This document shows, in pieces, positions 35,367-44,212 of a stretch of 64,000 nucleotides of DNA. Below the pieces are notes generated by a model. That model was not told the origin of the DNA and searched no databases. It saw only the letters and a list, made by a program, of their open reading frames with translations. The DNA lies in the NCBI RefSeq assembly GCF_003001955.1, contig NZ_PVNH01000001.1:558001-622000 (forward strand), written 5' to 3'. Numbering within the stretch: position 1 is the stretch's first letter; each line of letters starts with the position of its first letter. A program made the position numbers and the translations under genes. This DNA comes from Prauserella shujinwangii. GTDB taxonomy: Bacteria; Actinomycetota; Actinomycetes; Mycobacteriales; Pseudonocardiaceae.

Positions 35367-36569
35367 TCAGCCGCTCCAGGTGACCGGAAGGGCGGTCAGG
35401 CCGCGGAAGACCCAGCCGTCCCAGGACTCGCTCCGGCGCGGATCCGTGCGCAAGCTCGGCAGCTCGGTGTACAGCAGGGGGACGGCGATCTCGCCGATCG
35501 CGATGCGTGCCGCCCAGTGACCGGCGCACAGGTGCGTTCCGCTGCCGAATCCCAGGTGCGGCCGACGTGGGCGGGTGATGTCGAAGGACTCGGCGTGCTC
35601 GAACACCGTGGTGTCGCGGTTGGCGGCGCCGACGACGACGCCGACGGGAGCGCCCGTGGGCAGGAGGACATCCCGCAGGACGGTCTCCCGGGTCGTCTCC
35701 CGCGGGTACATCCCGATCGGGGACAGCCATCGCACGGCCTCGTCGAACACCGCAGGCCACCGGGTGGGATCGCCGAGCACGAGTTCGCGCTGGTCCGGGT
35801 GGCGGCTCAGCGCCCACACCACGTTGGTCACCATGTGCTGGGGCTCGTTCATCCCTCCCGCGATGGTGAGCTTGACGTTGGCCGAGACCTGCGCCAGGGG
35901 GAGTCCGGAGTGGACGAGGGCGGAGGTGATGGAGCCGTCCGGATGCTCGCGAAGGTGGGGCAGGAGCTCGCCGAGCAGGGCGTCGACCTCGTCGCGGGCG
36001 GCGTCGCAGCGGCGCCAGATCCCGGGGTCGTCGAGCAGGTTGCCGGTTCCGGCGATGAAGGCATGCGACCAGCGCCGCATGTCCTCGACGTGCGTGCCCT
36101 TCAGCCCCAGCAGGTCCACCAGGTTCTGGGAGGCGACGGGCGCGGCGTAGTCCCGGTTGAGGTCCGCGTCGTCCGGGCCCCGCTCCCGCAGGACCTCGAG
36201 GTGGGTACGAGCGTTGCGCTCGAAGACCGGCGCCCAGCGCTCGCGGAGGGTCTTCGGCCGCAGCGCCGGGTTGATCGCCCCGCGCTCGTGCGCGTGCTCG
36301 GGGTCGTCCTTGCGGAGCATGGGCTGCGCGCCGAGCGCGCGCGCCATGGTCGCGCCGCCGCCGGACACGGCGGCGCTGAAGGTCTCCTGGTCCTCCTCGA
36401 TCGCGCGGCAGCCCGCGAACGAGGTGACCAGATACCGGCTCAGTGCGGGAACCCAGGCCACGGGGCACTCGTCCCGCAACCGCCGGTAGGTGGGGTAGGG
36501 GTCGATCATCAGTGCGGCGGGATCGACCCAGTCGGCGGTGGGTGCGGCGGCGGTGGACGTCGTCGTCAT
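35367..36569 (-). CDS. Cytochrome P450 with GcoA-like I-helix motif (first copy)
   Basis: The 400-residue P450 has ExxR as E277-AV-R280 and the heme loop FGSGTHLCAG (Cys348). In the I-helix the usual acid-Thr pair is replaced: residues 238-243 read GGMNEP, where most P450s have AGxDT or AGxET. A similar GxxQEP motif occurs in GcoA (CYP255A), an aryl-ether O-demethylase of Amycolatopsis. The C-terminal GWVFRGLTALPVTW also resembles the GcoA ending. It is last in a minus-strand operon with a second, similar P450, a ferredoxin and a ferredoxin reductase. O-dealkylation or hydroxylation of an aromatic acid is the likely reaction; the substrate is inferred from the hpa operon nearby. Confidence 0.88.
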   Translation of the reverse strand: MTTTSTAAAPTADWVDPAALMIDPYPTYRRLRDECPVAWVPALSRYLVTSFAGCRAIEEDQETFSAAVSGGGATMARALGAQPMLRKDDPEHAHERGAINPALRPKTLRERWAPVFERNARTHLEVLRERGPDDADLNRDYAAPVASQNLVDLLGLKGTHVEDMRRWSHAFIAGTGNLLDDPGIWRRCDAARDEVDALLGELLPHLREHPDGSITSALVHSGLPLAQVSANVKLTIAGGMNEPQHMVTNVVWALSRHPDQRELVLGDPTRWPAVFDEAVRWLSPIGMYPRETTRETVLRDVLLPTGAPVGVVVGAANRDTTVFEHAESFDITRPRRPHLGFGSGTHLCAGHWAARIAIGEIAVPLLYTELPSLRTDPRRSESWDGWVFRGLTALPVTWSG

Positions 36570-36594
36570 CGCAACTCCTCGGGCAGGGCGTCGG

Positions 36595-37878
36595 CTACGG
36601 GGCGGGCACGAGCGCGCGAGCGAGGCGCTTCAGGCTGAACGCCGGATCGCGCAGGTCGCCGGGGGAGAGCACTCGCCCGGCGGCGAGCAGGCGGCGGGCG
36701 GCCATGTGGTCGGCGGGCCGGTTCACCGACTCCACGGCGACGAGCCTGCCCTGGCGCAGGCAGCACACCGAGAACCGGCCGGTGGCGGGGTCGCCGAGGA
36801 CGACGCTGTCGTCCCCGGGAAGCCGTAGCCCGGCGATCTGCAGGGTGAGCTCGCCCTGGTGGCTCCAGAACCAGGGCAGCTCGGCGTAGGCCCGCTCCGC
36901 GCCGAGAATGACCGACGCGACGTGCCGGGCCTGGCCGGCCGCGTTCTGCACCGACTCCAGCCGCACGCGACCGCCCGCGTGGGAGTTCGGGTGGTTCGCG
37001 CAGTCTCCGACGGCGTAGACCGACGGGTCGCGGGTGCGCAGGCGCTCGTCGACGACGATCCCGTCGGCCACGTCGAGCCCCGCCCGCGCCGCCAGCTCGG
37101 CCCGCGGTTCCACGCCGATACCCACCAGTACGAGGTCGGCCGGGTACTCCGCGCCCGTGGTGCCGAGGGCGCCGTGGACCCGCCCGTGCTCGCCGACGAA
37201 CCGCGCGACGGTCTCGCCGCAGCGCAGCTCGGTGCCTGCCTCGCGGTGGGCGGCGGCGAGGTGGGCGGCGGTCTCCGGGGAGACCGCCCTGGCCAGCGGC
37301 CGCTCGCCCGCCTCCAGCACCGTCACCCGCACCGCATGCCGCCGCGCTGCCGCGGCGAACTCCAGCCCGATGAATCCGGCACCGACCACGAGGACCGAGC
37401 GCGCTCCGGGCAGCGCCGCGCGCAGGGCGTCGGCGTCGGCGAGCGTGCGCAGCGCGTGGACACCGGCGAGGTCGGCGCCGGGCACGCCGAACGCGCGGCT
37501 GACCGCTCCGGTGGCGAGCACGAGCGCGTCGTAGGGCACCGCGCCGCCGTCGGAGAGCTCCACCGTGCGGGCTTCCCGGTGCAGCGCCGTGGCGGTGACG
37601 CCGGTACGCAGGTCGATCCGGTGCTCGGCGAAGTACCGCTCCGCGCGCAGCGGCAGGACCGGGGCCGCGTCCGCCGGTGTCAGGTGCTCTTTGGACAGTG
37701 GAGGCCGCTGGTAGGGCAGCACCGGTTCGTCGCCGACGATCGTGATGGGGCCGGTGTGCCCCCGCGCGCGCAGCGTGTCGGCCACCTGCACGCCGGCGTG
37801 GCCGGCTCCGACCACCACGACCCGCGCACCGGGGTGCCCGGGGCGGGAGTGGCCGTCAGAGCTGGGCCTCGGGCACAT
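36595..37878 (-). CDS. FAD-dependent ferredoxin reductase
   Basis: The 427-residue flavoprotein starts at ATG 37878, inside the ferredoxin gene (23-base overlap), behind GGAGGAGGTGGAGG. It has an FAD loop VVVVGAGHAGVQVADTLR, the PYQRPPLSKEHL motif typical of putidaredoxin-reductase-type enzymes, a second dinucleotide loop for NADH (VLVVGAGFIGLEFAA), and DPSVYAVGDCANHPN. It would pass electrons from NAD(P)H to the [2Fe-2S] ferredoxin and so to the two P450s. The last 80 residues match the reductase C-terminal domain. Confidence 0.93.
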   Translation of the reverse strand: MCPRPSSDGHSRPGHPGARVVVVGAGHAGVQVADTLRARGHTGPITIVGDEPVLPYQRPPLSKEHLTPADAAPVLPLRAERYFAEHRIDLRTGVTATALHREARTVELSDGGAVPYDALVLATGAVSRAFGVPGADLAGVHALRTLADADALRAALPGARSVLVVGAGFIGLEFAAAARRHAVRVTVLEAGERPLARAVSPETAAHLAAAHREAGTELRCGETVARFVGEHGRVHGALGTTGAEYPADLVLVGIGVEPRAELAARAGLDVADGIVVDERLRTRDPSVYAVGDCANHPNSHAGGRVRLESVQNAAGQARHVASVILGAERAYAELPWFWSHQGELTLQIAGLRLPGDDSVVLGDPATGRFSVCCLRQGRLVAVESVNRPADHMAARRLLAAGRVLSPGDLRDPAFSLKRLARALVPAP

Positions 37879-38182
37879 CGACCTCCACCTCCTCCAGGTC
37901 CCCGCCGAGCGTCAACTGGCAGCCGAGGCGGCTGCGCCGGTCGTCGCGGGGCGCGGCGGTGCAGTCGAGCATCTCCTCCTCGTCCTCGCTGACCGGCGGC
38001 AGCGCGCCGAGATACGGCTCACGGACGTAGACGTGGCAGGTGGCGCACATCGCCTGACCGCCGCACTCGCCGACGATCCCGGCGACGCCGTTCTGCACGG
38101 CGGCGCGCATGACGTTGCTGCCCGGGTCCGCGTCGACGACCGTGCCGGCGTCACCGGAGTGATGGAAAACGACCTTGGGCAT
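37856..38182 (-). CDS. [2Fe-2S] ferredoxin for the P450 pair
   Basis: The 108-residue protein starts at ATG 38182 with AGGAG at good spacing. Cysteines 40, 46, 49 and 88 form the C-x5-C-x2-C-xn-C pattern of putidaredoxin/adrenodoxin ferredoxins, with GECGGQAMCATCHVYV as the cluster loop. It lies between the two P450 genes with the reductase overlapping its end, so one electron-transfer chain should serve both P450s (class I, three-component). Confidence 0.95.
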   Translation of the reverse strand: MPKVVFHHSGDAGTVVDADPGSNVMRAAVQNGVAGIVGECGGQAMCATCHVYVREPYLGALPPVSEDEEEMLDCTAAPRDDRRSRLGCQLTLGGDLEEVEVDVPEAQL

Positions 38183-38205
38183 CGATGCTCCTAGCTTCGA
38201 GGGGG

Positions 38206-39396
38206 TCAGTCCCAATGGACGGGCAGGCTCAGCACGCCACGGAAGACCCAGCCGCCCACCGTGGCAGGCCGGGACGGGGCGAGCCGCAGACCGGGGAACC
38301 GGGTGAACAGGCGCGGCAGCGCGATCGTGACGACGGAAGCCCGCGCGATCCAGGCGCCGGCGCAGAAGTGGTTGCCGCCTCCGAACGCGAGATGGGGCTT
38401 GCGGGGGCGGTCGACGTCGTAGGCCTCGGGGTCGGTGAACACCGCGGGATCGCGGTTGGCGGCCCCGACCGCCACGCCGAGGCGGGCACCGCGCGGAATG
38501 GCCATGCCGCACAACTCGGTGTCGCGGGTCGCCTCGCGCGGGTACATGCTGATGGGCGCGATCCACCGGATGGACTCCTCGAAGGCGTCCGACCAGCGAT
38601 CCGCGGCGCGCACGCTCGCCAGCTGCTCCGGGTGGGACAGCAGGGCCCAGACGGTCGTCGCGAGCGCGTCCCTCGGCTCGTTGAGCCCCCCGCCGATCGT
38701 CATCTTGACGTTGGCCCGCAACGCGTCCAGCGGCATCCCGGACGTTCCCAGGACCGACAGCAGGCTGCCGTCGGGTGCGGCGCGCAGCGCGGGCAGCATC
38801 TCGTCGATGGCCTCGTCGACCTCGCGGGACGAGCGTTCGGCGGCCGCCCAGACGTCCGGGTCGTCGGCGTAGTTGCCGGTGCCGTCGATCAGGGTCTGCG
38901 ACCAGCGTTGCAGGTCCTGCTGGGTGGCGTTGGCGAAGCCGAGGATCGCCCGCAGGTTCTCCGCCGCGTAGGGCGCGGCGAACTCGGCGACCAGGTCGGC
39001 ACCCGGGCCCGCGGCACGCAGGCGCGCGGCGTAGGTCGCGTAGTTGCGGTCGAACACCGCTTCCCACCGCTGCTTGATCGCCTTGGGGCGCAGCACCCCG
39101 CCGTACGCCTTCCGTTCGGCGTCGTGCTCGGGATCGTCCTTGCGGAGCATGCTGTGCCCCATCGAGCGCTTCATCAGCGACTGCGCTTCGTCGGCCGAGA
39201 ACCGCTGTTGATCCAGTTCGATGGCGTGGCAGGCCTCGTAGCCGATGACCAGGTGGCGGTTCACCGCCGGTATCCAGTGAATCGGGGCCTGCGCCCGCAG
39301 TCGTTGGTAGATCGGGTACGGGTCCGCGTAGAGGTCCGGGATCGTCACCCAGTCCGCGGTCGGGATCGGCCGTGCCTCTGTCGTGTCCACGGTCAT
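38206..39396 (-). CDS. Cytochrome P450 with GcoA-like I-helix motif (second copy)
   Basis: The 396-residue P450 is first in the minus-strand operon. It has E274-SI-R277 and the heme loop FGGGNHFCAG (Cys345). The I-helix motif is GGLNEP (236-241), again lacking the usual Thr. It shares long stretches with the other P450 (MLRKDDPEH, DGTGNxxDDP, SMYPREATRDTEL, VGAANRD), so the two are paralogues from a duplication and may act on related substrates or in two steps. The start at ATG 39396 has AGGAGG 12 bases upstream. The divergent hpa operon begins 165 bases away. Confidence 0.88.
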   Translation of the reverse strand: MTVDTTEARPIPTADWVTIPDLYADPYPIYQRLRAQAPIHWIPAVNRHLVIGYEACHAIELDQQRFSADEAQSLMKRSMGHSMLRKDDPEHDAERKAYGGVLRPKAIKQRWEAVFDRNYATYAARLRAAGPGADLVAEFAAPYAAENLRAILGFANATQQDLQRWSQTLIDGTGNYADDPDVWAAAERSSREVDEAIDEMLPALRAAPDGSLLSVLGTSGMPLDALRANVKMTIGGGLNEPRDALATTVWALLSHPEQLASVRAADRWSDAFEESIRWIAPISMYPREATRDTELCGMAIPRGARLGVAVGAANRDPAVFTDPEAYDVDRPRKPHLAFGGGNHFCAGAWIARASVVTIALPRLFTRFPGLRLAPSRPATVGGWVFRGVLSLPVHWD

Positions 39397-39527
39397 CGTT
39401 GACGTCGCCTCCTAGCCGCCGGATGGATCGAGTGTCAGCGGGCCCACCTCCACAGGTAAAGGTCAAAAAACCCGTCAACCACCCCAGGAAATGTCGGGTT
39501 ACCGGCCTGAACCGGCCTCGGCGGCTC

Positions 39528-39561
39528 TTGCGTCGAATCTGAAATCGTATACGATCGCCGG
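39528..39561 (+). promoter_or_regulatory. Leaderless promoter with GntR-type operator for hpa operon
   Basis: ATCGTATACGAT (39544-39555) is a perfect palindrome with the GTATAC core common in operators of FCD-type GntR regulators. Its right half, TACGAT (39550-39555), fits a -10 box. TTGCGT (39528-39533) lies 16 bases upstream as a -35 box. Transcription would begin about seven bases after the -10, at the GTG start codon 39562, so the mRNA is probably leaderless. The GntR protein encoded second in the operon would repress by covering the -10 box. Confidence 0.65.
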
Positions 39562-41043
39562 GTGCTGATCGATGAGGCAGTGGTCCGCTACGACCCCACG
39601 GGAGCGGACCGACCCGGCAAGGTGCTGGCAGTGCACCTGAACTACCCGTCGCGCATCGCCCAGCGAGGGCGTGTTCCGGAAGCTCCCTCGTTCTTCCTCA
39701 AGCCGTCGACCTCGGTGTCGGCCTCGGGGACGCCCATTCACCGTCCATCCGGCACCGAGCTGCTGACCTTCGAGGGGGAGATCGCGCTGGTGGTCGGCGA
39801 GCGCGTGCGCGACGTGCCGATCGAGCGGGCGTGGAACGCCGTCCGCGCGGTGACCGCCGCCAACGACTTCGGGGTGTACGACCTCAGGCACGCCGACAAG
39901 GGTTCGAACCTGCGCAGCAAGGGCGGCGACGGCTTCACGCCGCTCGGCCCGGCCGCGCTCGACGCCCGCGCGGTCGATCCGGCGGCCCTGCGGGTGCGCA
40001 CCTGGGTGGACGGCGAGCTGGCGCAGGAGGACACGACGGCCGAGCTCGTCTTTCCTTTCGCGCAGCTCATCGCGGACGTGTCGCAGCTGATCACGCTCGA
40101 ACCCGGCGACGTCGTGCTCACCGGCACGCCCGCCGGTTCGTCGGTCGTGGTCCCCGGCCAGACCGTCGAAGTAGAGGTGGACGCGCCGACCGCACCCGGA
40201 GCGCCGTCGACGGGCCTGCTGGTCACGCCGGTCGCCGAGGGCACCGTGGCCCCCGGCCGGTACGGGTCCGGTCCGAAGGTCGACGACGAGCAGCGGGCAC
40301 AGGCCTGGGGCTCGCGCGAGGCGGCAGGTCTTCCCGCGCCGTTCGAGCTCACCGGCGAACTCCGGGACAAGATCAACGAGGTGGGCACGGCGACGCTGAG
40401 CGCCCAGCTGCGCAAGCACGGGTTCGACGCGGTGTCGATCGACGGCGTGCACCCGCTCACGCCAGGCACACGCCTCGTCGGCAGGGCGAGGACGATGCGC
40501 TTCGTCCCCTTCCGCGAGGATCTCAGCGACCGGCACGGTGGCGGGTACAACGCCCAGAAACGCGGCTTCGACGCGCTGAACCCCGGTGATGTGCTCGTCG
40601 TCGAGGCGCGAGGGGAGCTCGGCACGGGCACGATCGGCGACATCCTCGCGCTGCGCGCCGTGCGGTGCGGTGCGGCCGGTTTCGTCAGCGACGGCGGCGT
40701 GCGCGACTCGCGCGCCGTGGCCGAGACGGGCCTGCCGGTCTTCGCCGCGACCACGCATCCCGCCGTTCTCGGCCGCCGCCATGTGCCGTGGGATGTGGAC
40801 CTGACGATCGCCTGCGGCGGGGCGACCGTGCAACCCGGTGACGTCATCGTCGGAGACGACGACGGCGTCGTCGTCATCCCGCCGGAGCTGGTCGCGGACG
40901 TCGTCGACGGCGCCCTCCGGCAGGAGGACGAGGAGCGCTTCATCGCCGGGCAGGTCGAGGCAGGAGCTCCGGTCGAGGGGCTCTACCCGCTGACCGGCGA
41001 ATGGCGCGCGAAGTACGAAGCACAACGGCAGGAGCGCCGATGA
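39562..41043 (+). CDS. FAH-family isomerase/decarboxylase fused to RraA-type aldolase
   Basis: The 493-residue protein has two domains. Residues 1-235 are a fumarylacetoacetate-hydrolase (FAH) fold with metal ligands Glu71, Glu73 and Asp102 (LTFEGEIALVVG; NDFGVYDLR), close to HpaG, which decarboxylates and isomerises the product of the HpaE step. Residues 260-480 are an RraA-like fold with an exact D-x20-R-D motif (Asp360, Arg381, Asp382) in GDILALRAVRCGAAGFVSDG-GVRD, known from class II pyruvate aldolases. Canonical HpaG has two FAH domains, so this pairing is unusual. The C-terminal part might do the final pyruvate-releasing step or a decarboxylation. The start GTG 39562 fits a leaderless mRNA. 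Confidence 0.85.
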   Translation: MLIDEAVVRYDPTGADRPGKVLAVHLNYPSRIAQRGRVPEAPSFFLKPSTSVSASGTPIHRPSGTELLTFEGEIALVVGERVRDVPIERAWNAVRAVTAANDFGVYDLRHADKGSNLRSKGGDGFTPLGPAALDARAVDPAALRVRTWVDGELAQEDTTAELVFPFAQLIADVSQLITLEPGDVVLTGTPAGSSVVVPGQTVEVEVDAPTAPGAPSTGLLVTPVAEGTVAPGRYGSGPKVDDEQRAQAWGSREAAGLPAPFELTGELRDKINEVGTATLSAQLRKHGFDAVSIDGVHPLTPGTRLVGRARTMRFVPFREDLSDRHGGGYNAQKRGFDALNPGDVLVVEARGELGTGTIGDILALRAVRCGAAGFVSDGGVRDSRAVAETGLPVFAATTHPAVLGRRHVPWDVDLTIACGGATVQPGDVIVGDDDGVVVIPPELVADVVDGALRQEDEERFIAGQVEAGAPVEGLYPLTGEWRAKYEAQRQERR

Positions 41044-41705
41044 CCGCCACGTCGAACAAGTCGCAGCTCGCCTACGACTTCATCAAGCAACGGATCGTCT
41101 CGGGCCGCTACACGCCCGGCTACCGGCTGGTGCTCGCGACCATCGCGGCCGAACTCGGGGTGAGCGTCGTGCCGGTCCGCGAGGCGATCCGGCGGCTGGA
41201 GGCGGAACGGCTGGTCACCTTCCAGCGCAATGTCGGCGCCCAGGTCGCCATGCTCGACGAGCGCGAGTACCTCTACACGATGCAGACGCTCGCGCTGGTC
41301 GAGGGCTACGCGACCGCGCTGTCCGCGCCACTCGTCACACCCGGCCAGGTGCGCCGGGCCCGGGAGGTGAACGAGCGGATGCGCGAAAGCCTCACCCACT
41401 TCCGCCCGCACGAGTTCACCCGGCAGAACTTCGAGTTCCACTCGCTGCTGTTCGAGAACTGCCCGAACCCGCACGTCCTCGATCTCGTCCACCGTGGCTG
41501 GGACCGCCTGGCGAACCTGCGTGACTCGACCTTCAGCTTCGTGCCGGGCCGCGCGCACGAGTCGGTCGACGAGCACGAGCGGCTCCTGCGGCTCATCGAA
41601 CAGGGCGCCGACCCCGACGTCGTCGAGCGGGCCGCGCGGGAACACCGCACGCACACCCTCGACGCGTTCCTCGCCCACCAGGGCGCGCGCCTGCTCGACG
41701 ACTGA
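41040..41705 (+). CDS. GntR-family (FCD) regulator of the hpa operon
   Basis: The 221-residue regulator overlaps the preceding gene by ATGA. Residues 7-75 form the GntR winged helix (AYDFIKQRIVSGRYTPGYRLVLATIAAELGVSVVPVREAIRRLEAERLV). The rest is an FCD-type effector domain with metal-binding histidines in NFEFHSLLF and the DEHERLLRLI segment. The likely operator is the palindrome just before the operon, giving a simple autoregulated circuit opened by a pathway intermediate. Confidence 0.92.
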   Translation: MTATSNKSQLAYDFIKQRIVSGRYTPGYRLVLATIAAELGVSVVPVREAIRRLEAERLVTFQRNVGAQVAMLDEREYLYTMQTLALVEGYATALSAPLVTPGQVRRAREVNERMRESLTHFRPHEFTRQNFEFHSLLFENCPNPHVLDLVHRGWDRLANLRDSTFSFVPGRAHESVDEHERLLRLIEQGADPDVVERAAREHRTHTLDAFLAHQGARLLDD

Positions 41706-41732
41706 CCCACGGAGAGGGAGAGGTACCCACCG

Positions 41733-42680
41733 ATGACCCTGCGCACGGACCCGCACCGGCTGCGCGGATCGATCGCGCCCCTGATGACGCCGTTCACCAC
41801 CGGCGGCGAGGTCGACCACGAATCGCTGGCCAACGCCGTCAGGTGGCAGCTCGCCAACGGATCCCACGGGCTGTCCATCGGCGGCTCGACCGGCGAGCCG
41901 AGCGCACAGTCCATTCAGGAACGGATCGATGCGATCAGGACCGTGCTCGCCGCGTCCGGCCATGCGGTCCCGGTGATTCCCGGCACCGGCACGACCAAAC
42001 TGGACGAGACCATCGAGCTGACCCGCCGGGCCGCCGAACTCGGCGTCGACGCGGCACTGGTGATCACGCCGTACTACGCGCGCCCGACGCAGGAGGCGCT
42101 GTACCACTGGTACTCCACTGTGGCCGCGGAGGTACCCGACCTGCCGATCCTCGCCTACAACGTGCCCAGCCGCACCTCGGTCGACATCGCGCCGGAGACC
42201 GTCGAGCGGCTCTACGCCGAGGTGCCCAACTTCGTCGGCATCAAGGAGACCACCCGCGACTTCGAGCACTTCAGCCGGGTCCTGCAACGCTGCGGCCGCG
42301 ATCTCGTCGTGTGGAGCGGCATCGAGCTGCTCTGCCTGCCCCTGCTGGCGCTGGGCGGGATCGGGTTCCTCTCGGCCACCGCCAACATCGCGCCCGCGGC
42401 ACACGCGCGGTTGTTCGACCTGTGGTCGGCGGGCGACCACTCCGGCGCGCTCGACATCCACTACGGACTGCACCCGCTGGTGGACCTGATCTTCACCGAG
42501 ACCAACCCGGCCGCGGGCAAGTGGGTGCTCGAACAGCTCGGGGTCTTCCGTTCGGGACACGTGCGCCCGCCCCTCATCCCGCTGACCGAGGCGGGGCAGG
42601 CCAAAGCCAAGGACCTTCTCGCGCAGGCCGGGCAGTACGTCTCGCCCGTCCAGGCCGAGTTCAACATCGGAGCCAGGTGA
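41733..42680 (+). CDS. DapA-family aldolase of the hpa operon
   Basis: The 315-residue protein has the DHDPS/N-acetylneuraminate-lyase fold: GGSTGE (50-55, pyruvate-binding loop), Tyr142 in LAYNVPSR and the Schiff-base Lys171 in VGIKETTRDF. Housekeeping lysine synthesis is unlikely here because of the operon context. Homologues in arylacetate clusters probably cleave or form 2-oxo acid aldols. It could do the retro-aldol step that HpaI carries out in E. coli. That step competes with the RraA-like domain encoded upstream, so one of the two may have another role. Confidence 0.85.
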   Translation: MTLRTDPHRLRGSIAPLMTPFTTGGEVDHESLANAVRWQLANGSHGLSIGGSTGEPSAQSIQERIDAIRTVLAASGHAVPVIPGTGTTKLDETIELTRRAAELGVDAALVITPYYARPTQEALYHWYSTVAAEVPDLPILAYNVPSRTSVDIAPETVERLYAEVPNFVGIKETTRDFEHFSRVLQRCGRDLVVWSGIELLCLPLLALGGIGFLSATANIAPAAHARLFDLWSAGDHSGALDIHYGLHPLVDLIFTETNPAAGKWVLEQLGVFRSGHVRPPLIPLTEAGQAKAKDLLAQAGQYVSPVQAEFNIGAR

Positions 42681-42682
42681 TC

Positions 42683-44197
42683 ATGAGCAGCGCCACCACA
42701 TCCCGCGTCCAGCGCGCCCCGGACAACCTGCCGGAGCGGATCCGGCACTTCATCGGGGGCGAATCCGTCGACTCGCTGTCGGGACGGACGTTCGACGTGC
42801 TCGACCCGGTGTCGAACGAACCCTACGTGCGCGCCGCCGCCGGGCAGGCCGAGGACATCGACCGCGCCGTCGCCGCGGCGCGCGCCGCGTTCGACGAGGG
42901 GCCCTGGCCGAGCCTGCTGCCCCGCGCCCGCGCCCGGATCCTGAACGAGATCGCCGACATCGTCTCCTCTCGCGACGCGCGCCTGGCCGAGCTGGAGACC
43001 TTCGACACCGGCCTGCCCATCACGCAGGCGCTCGGACAGGCCCAGCGCGCGGCGGAGAACTTCCGGTTCTTCGCGGATCTGATCGTCGCCCAGTCCGACG
43101 ACACCTACCAGGTGCCCGGCACCCAGGTCAACTACGTCAACCGCAAGCCGAAGGGCGTCGCGGGGCTGATCACGCCGTGGAACACCCCGTTCATGCTGGA
43201 GTCGTGGAAGCTCGCCCCGGCGCTCGCCTCCGGCTGCACCGTCGTGCTGAAACCGGCCGAGTTCACGCCGCTGTCGGCGAGCCTGTGGGCGGACATCTTC
43301 CGCGAGGCCGGCCTGCCCGACGGCGTGTTCAACCTGGTGCACGGACTGGGGGAGGAGGCGGGCGATGCCCTGGTGAAGCACCCGGACGTGCGGCTCATCT
43401 CGTTCACCGGCGAGTCCAGGACCGGCCAGGTCATCTTCGCCAACGCCGCCCCGACGCTCAAGGGCCTCTCGATGGAACTGGGCGGCAAGTCGCCCGCCGT
43501 CGTGTTCGCCGACGCCGACCTGGACGCCGCGCTCGACTCCACATTGTTCGGCGTGTTCTCGCTCAACGGTGAACGCTGCACGGCGGGCAGCCGCGTTCTC
43601 GTCGAGCGCCCGGTCTACGACGAGTTCGTCGAGCGCTACGCCGCCCGGGCCGCCAGCATCGTCGTGGGCGACCCGCGCGACCCGCGGACCGAGGTCGGTG
43701 CGCTCGTTCATCCCGAGCACTACGAGAAGGTGCTGCGCTACATCGAGATCGGCAAGTCGGAGGGCCGGCTGGTCGCGGGCGGCGGCCGTCCCGAGGGAAT
43801 CGAGCAGGGCAACTACGTCGCACCGACCGTGTTCGCCGACGTCAAGCCGGACGCCCGCATCTTCCAGGAGGAGATCTTCGGGCCCGTCGTCGCGATCACG
43901 CCATTCGACACCGAGCAGGAGGCGCTCGCGCTCGCCAACGGCGTCAAGTACGGGCTCGCCGCCTACCTCTGGACCCGGGATCTCCGCCGCGCGCACACCT
44001 TCGCCCAGTCACTCGACTGCGGCATGGTCTGGCTGAACTCGCACAACGTCCGCGACCTGCGCACGCCCTTCGGCGGCGTGAAGGCCTCCGGACTCGGCCA
44101 GGAGGGGGGCTACCGCTCGCTCGACTTCTACACCGACCAGCAGGCCGTGCACATCACCCTCGGCGAGGTGCACACCCCCCGGTTCGGCGCCGCCTGA
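42683..44197 (+). CDS. hpaE: 5-carboxymethyl-2-hydroxymuconate semialdehyde dehydrogenase
   Basis: The 504-residue aldehyde dehydrogenase starts at ATG 42683, three bases past the DapA-like stop; GTG 42677 is an alternative. Catalytic Cys299 is in GERCTAGSRV and Glu265 in MELGGKSP; the NAD-binding GxGxxxG-equivalent SFTGESRTG is present. N-terminal IRHFIGGESVDSLSGRTFDVLDP is typical of HpaE. With HpaD next to it, the enzyme should oxidise the ring-cleavage semialdehyde to 5-carboxymethyl-2-hydroxymuconate. It is 15 bases from hpaD. Confidence 0.9.
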   Translation: MSSATTSRVQRAPDNLPERIRHFIGGESVDSLSGRTFDVLDPVSNEPYVRAAAGQAEDIDRAVAAARAAFDEGPWPSLLPRARARILNEIADIVSSRDARLAELETFDTGLPITQALGQAQRAAENFRFFADLIVAQSDDTYQVPGTQVNYVNRKPKGVAGLITPWNTPFMLESWKLAPALASGCTVVLKPAEFTPLSASLWADIFREAGLPDGVFNLVHGLGEEAGDALVKHPDVRLISFTGESRTGQVIFANAAPTLKGLSMELGGKSPAVVFADADLDAALDSTLFGVFSLNGERCTAGSRVLVERPVYDEFVERYAARAASIVVGDPRDPRTEVGALVHPEHYEKVLRYIEIGKSEGRLVAGGGRPEGIEQGNYVAPTVFADVKPDARIFQEEIFGPVVAITPFDTEQEALALANGVKYGLAAYLWTRDLRRAHTFAQSLDCGMVWLNSHNVRDLRTPFGGVKASGLGQEGGYRSLDFYTDQQAVHITLGEVHTPRFGAA

Positions 44198-44212
44198 AGG
44201 AGGCACGAAGCC

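Noticed and set aside
41733-42680. Lysine-pathway dihydrodipicolinate synthase (dapA)
   Set aside because: The fold is right, but the gene is locked in an aromatic-acid operon between GntR and hpaE, so a catabolic aldolase is more likely.
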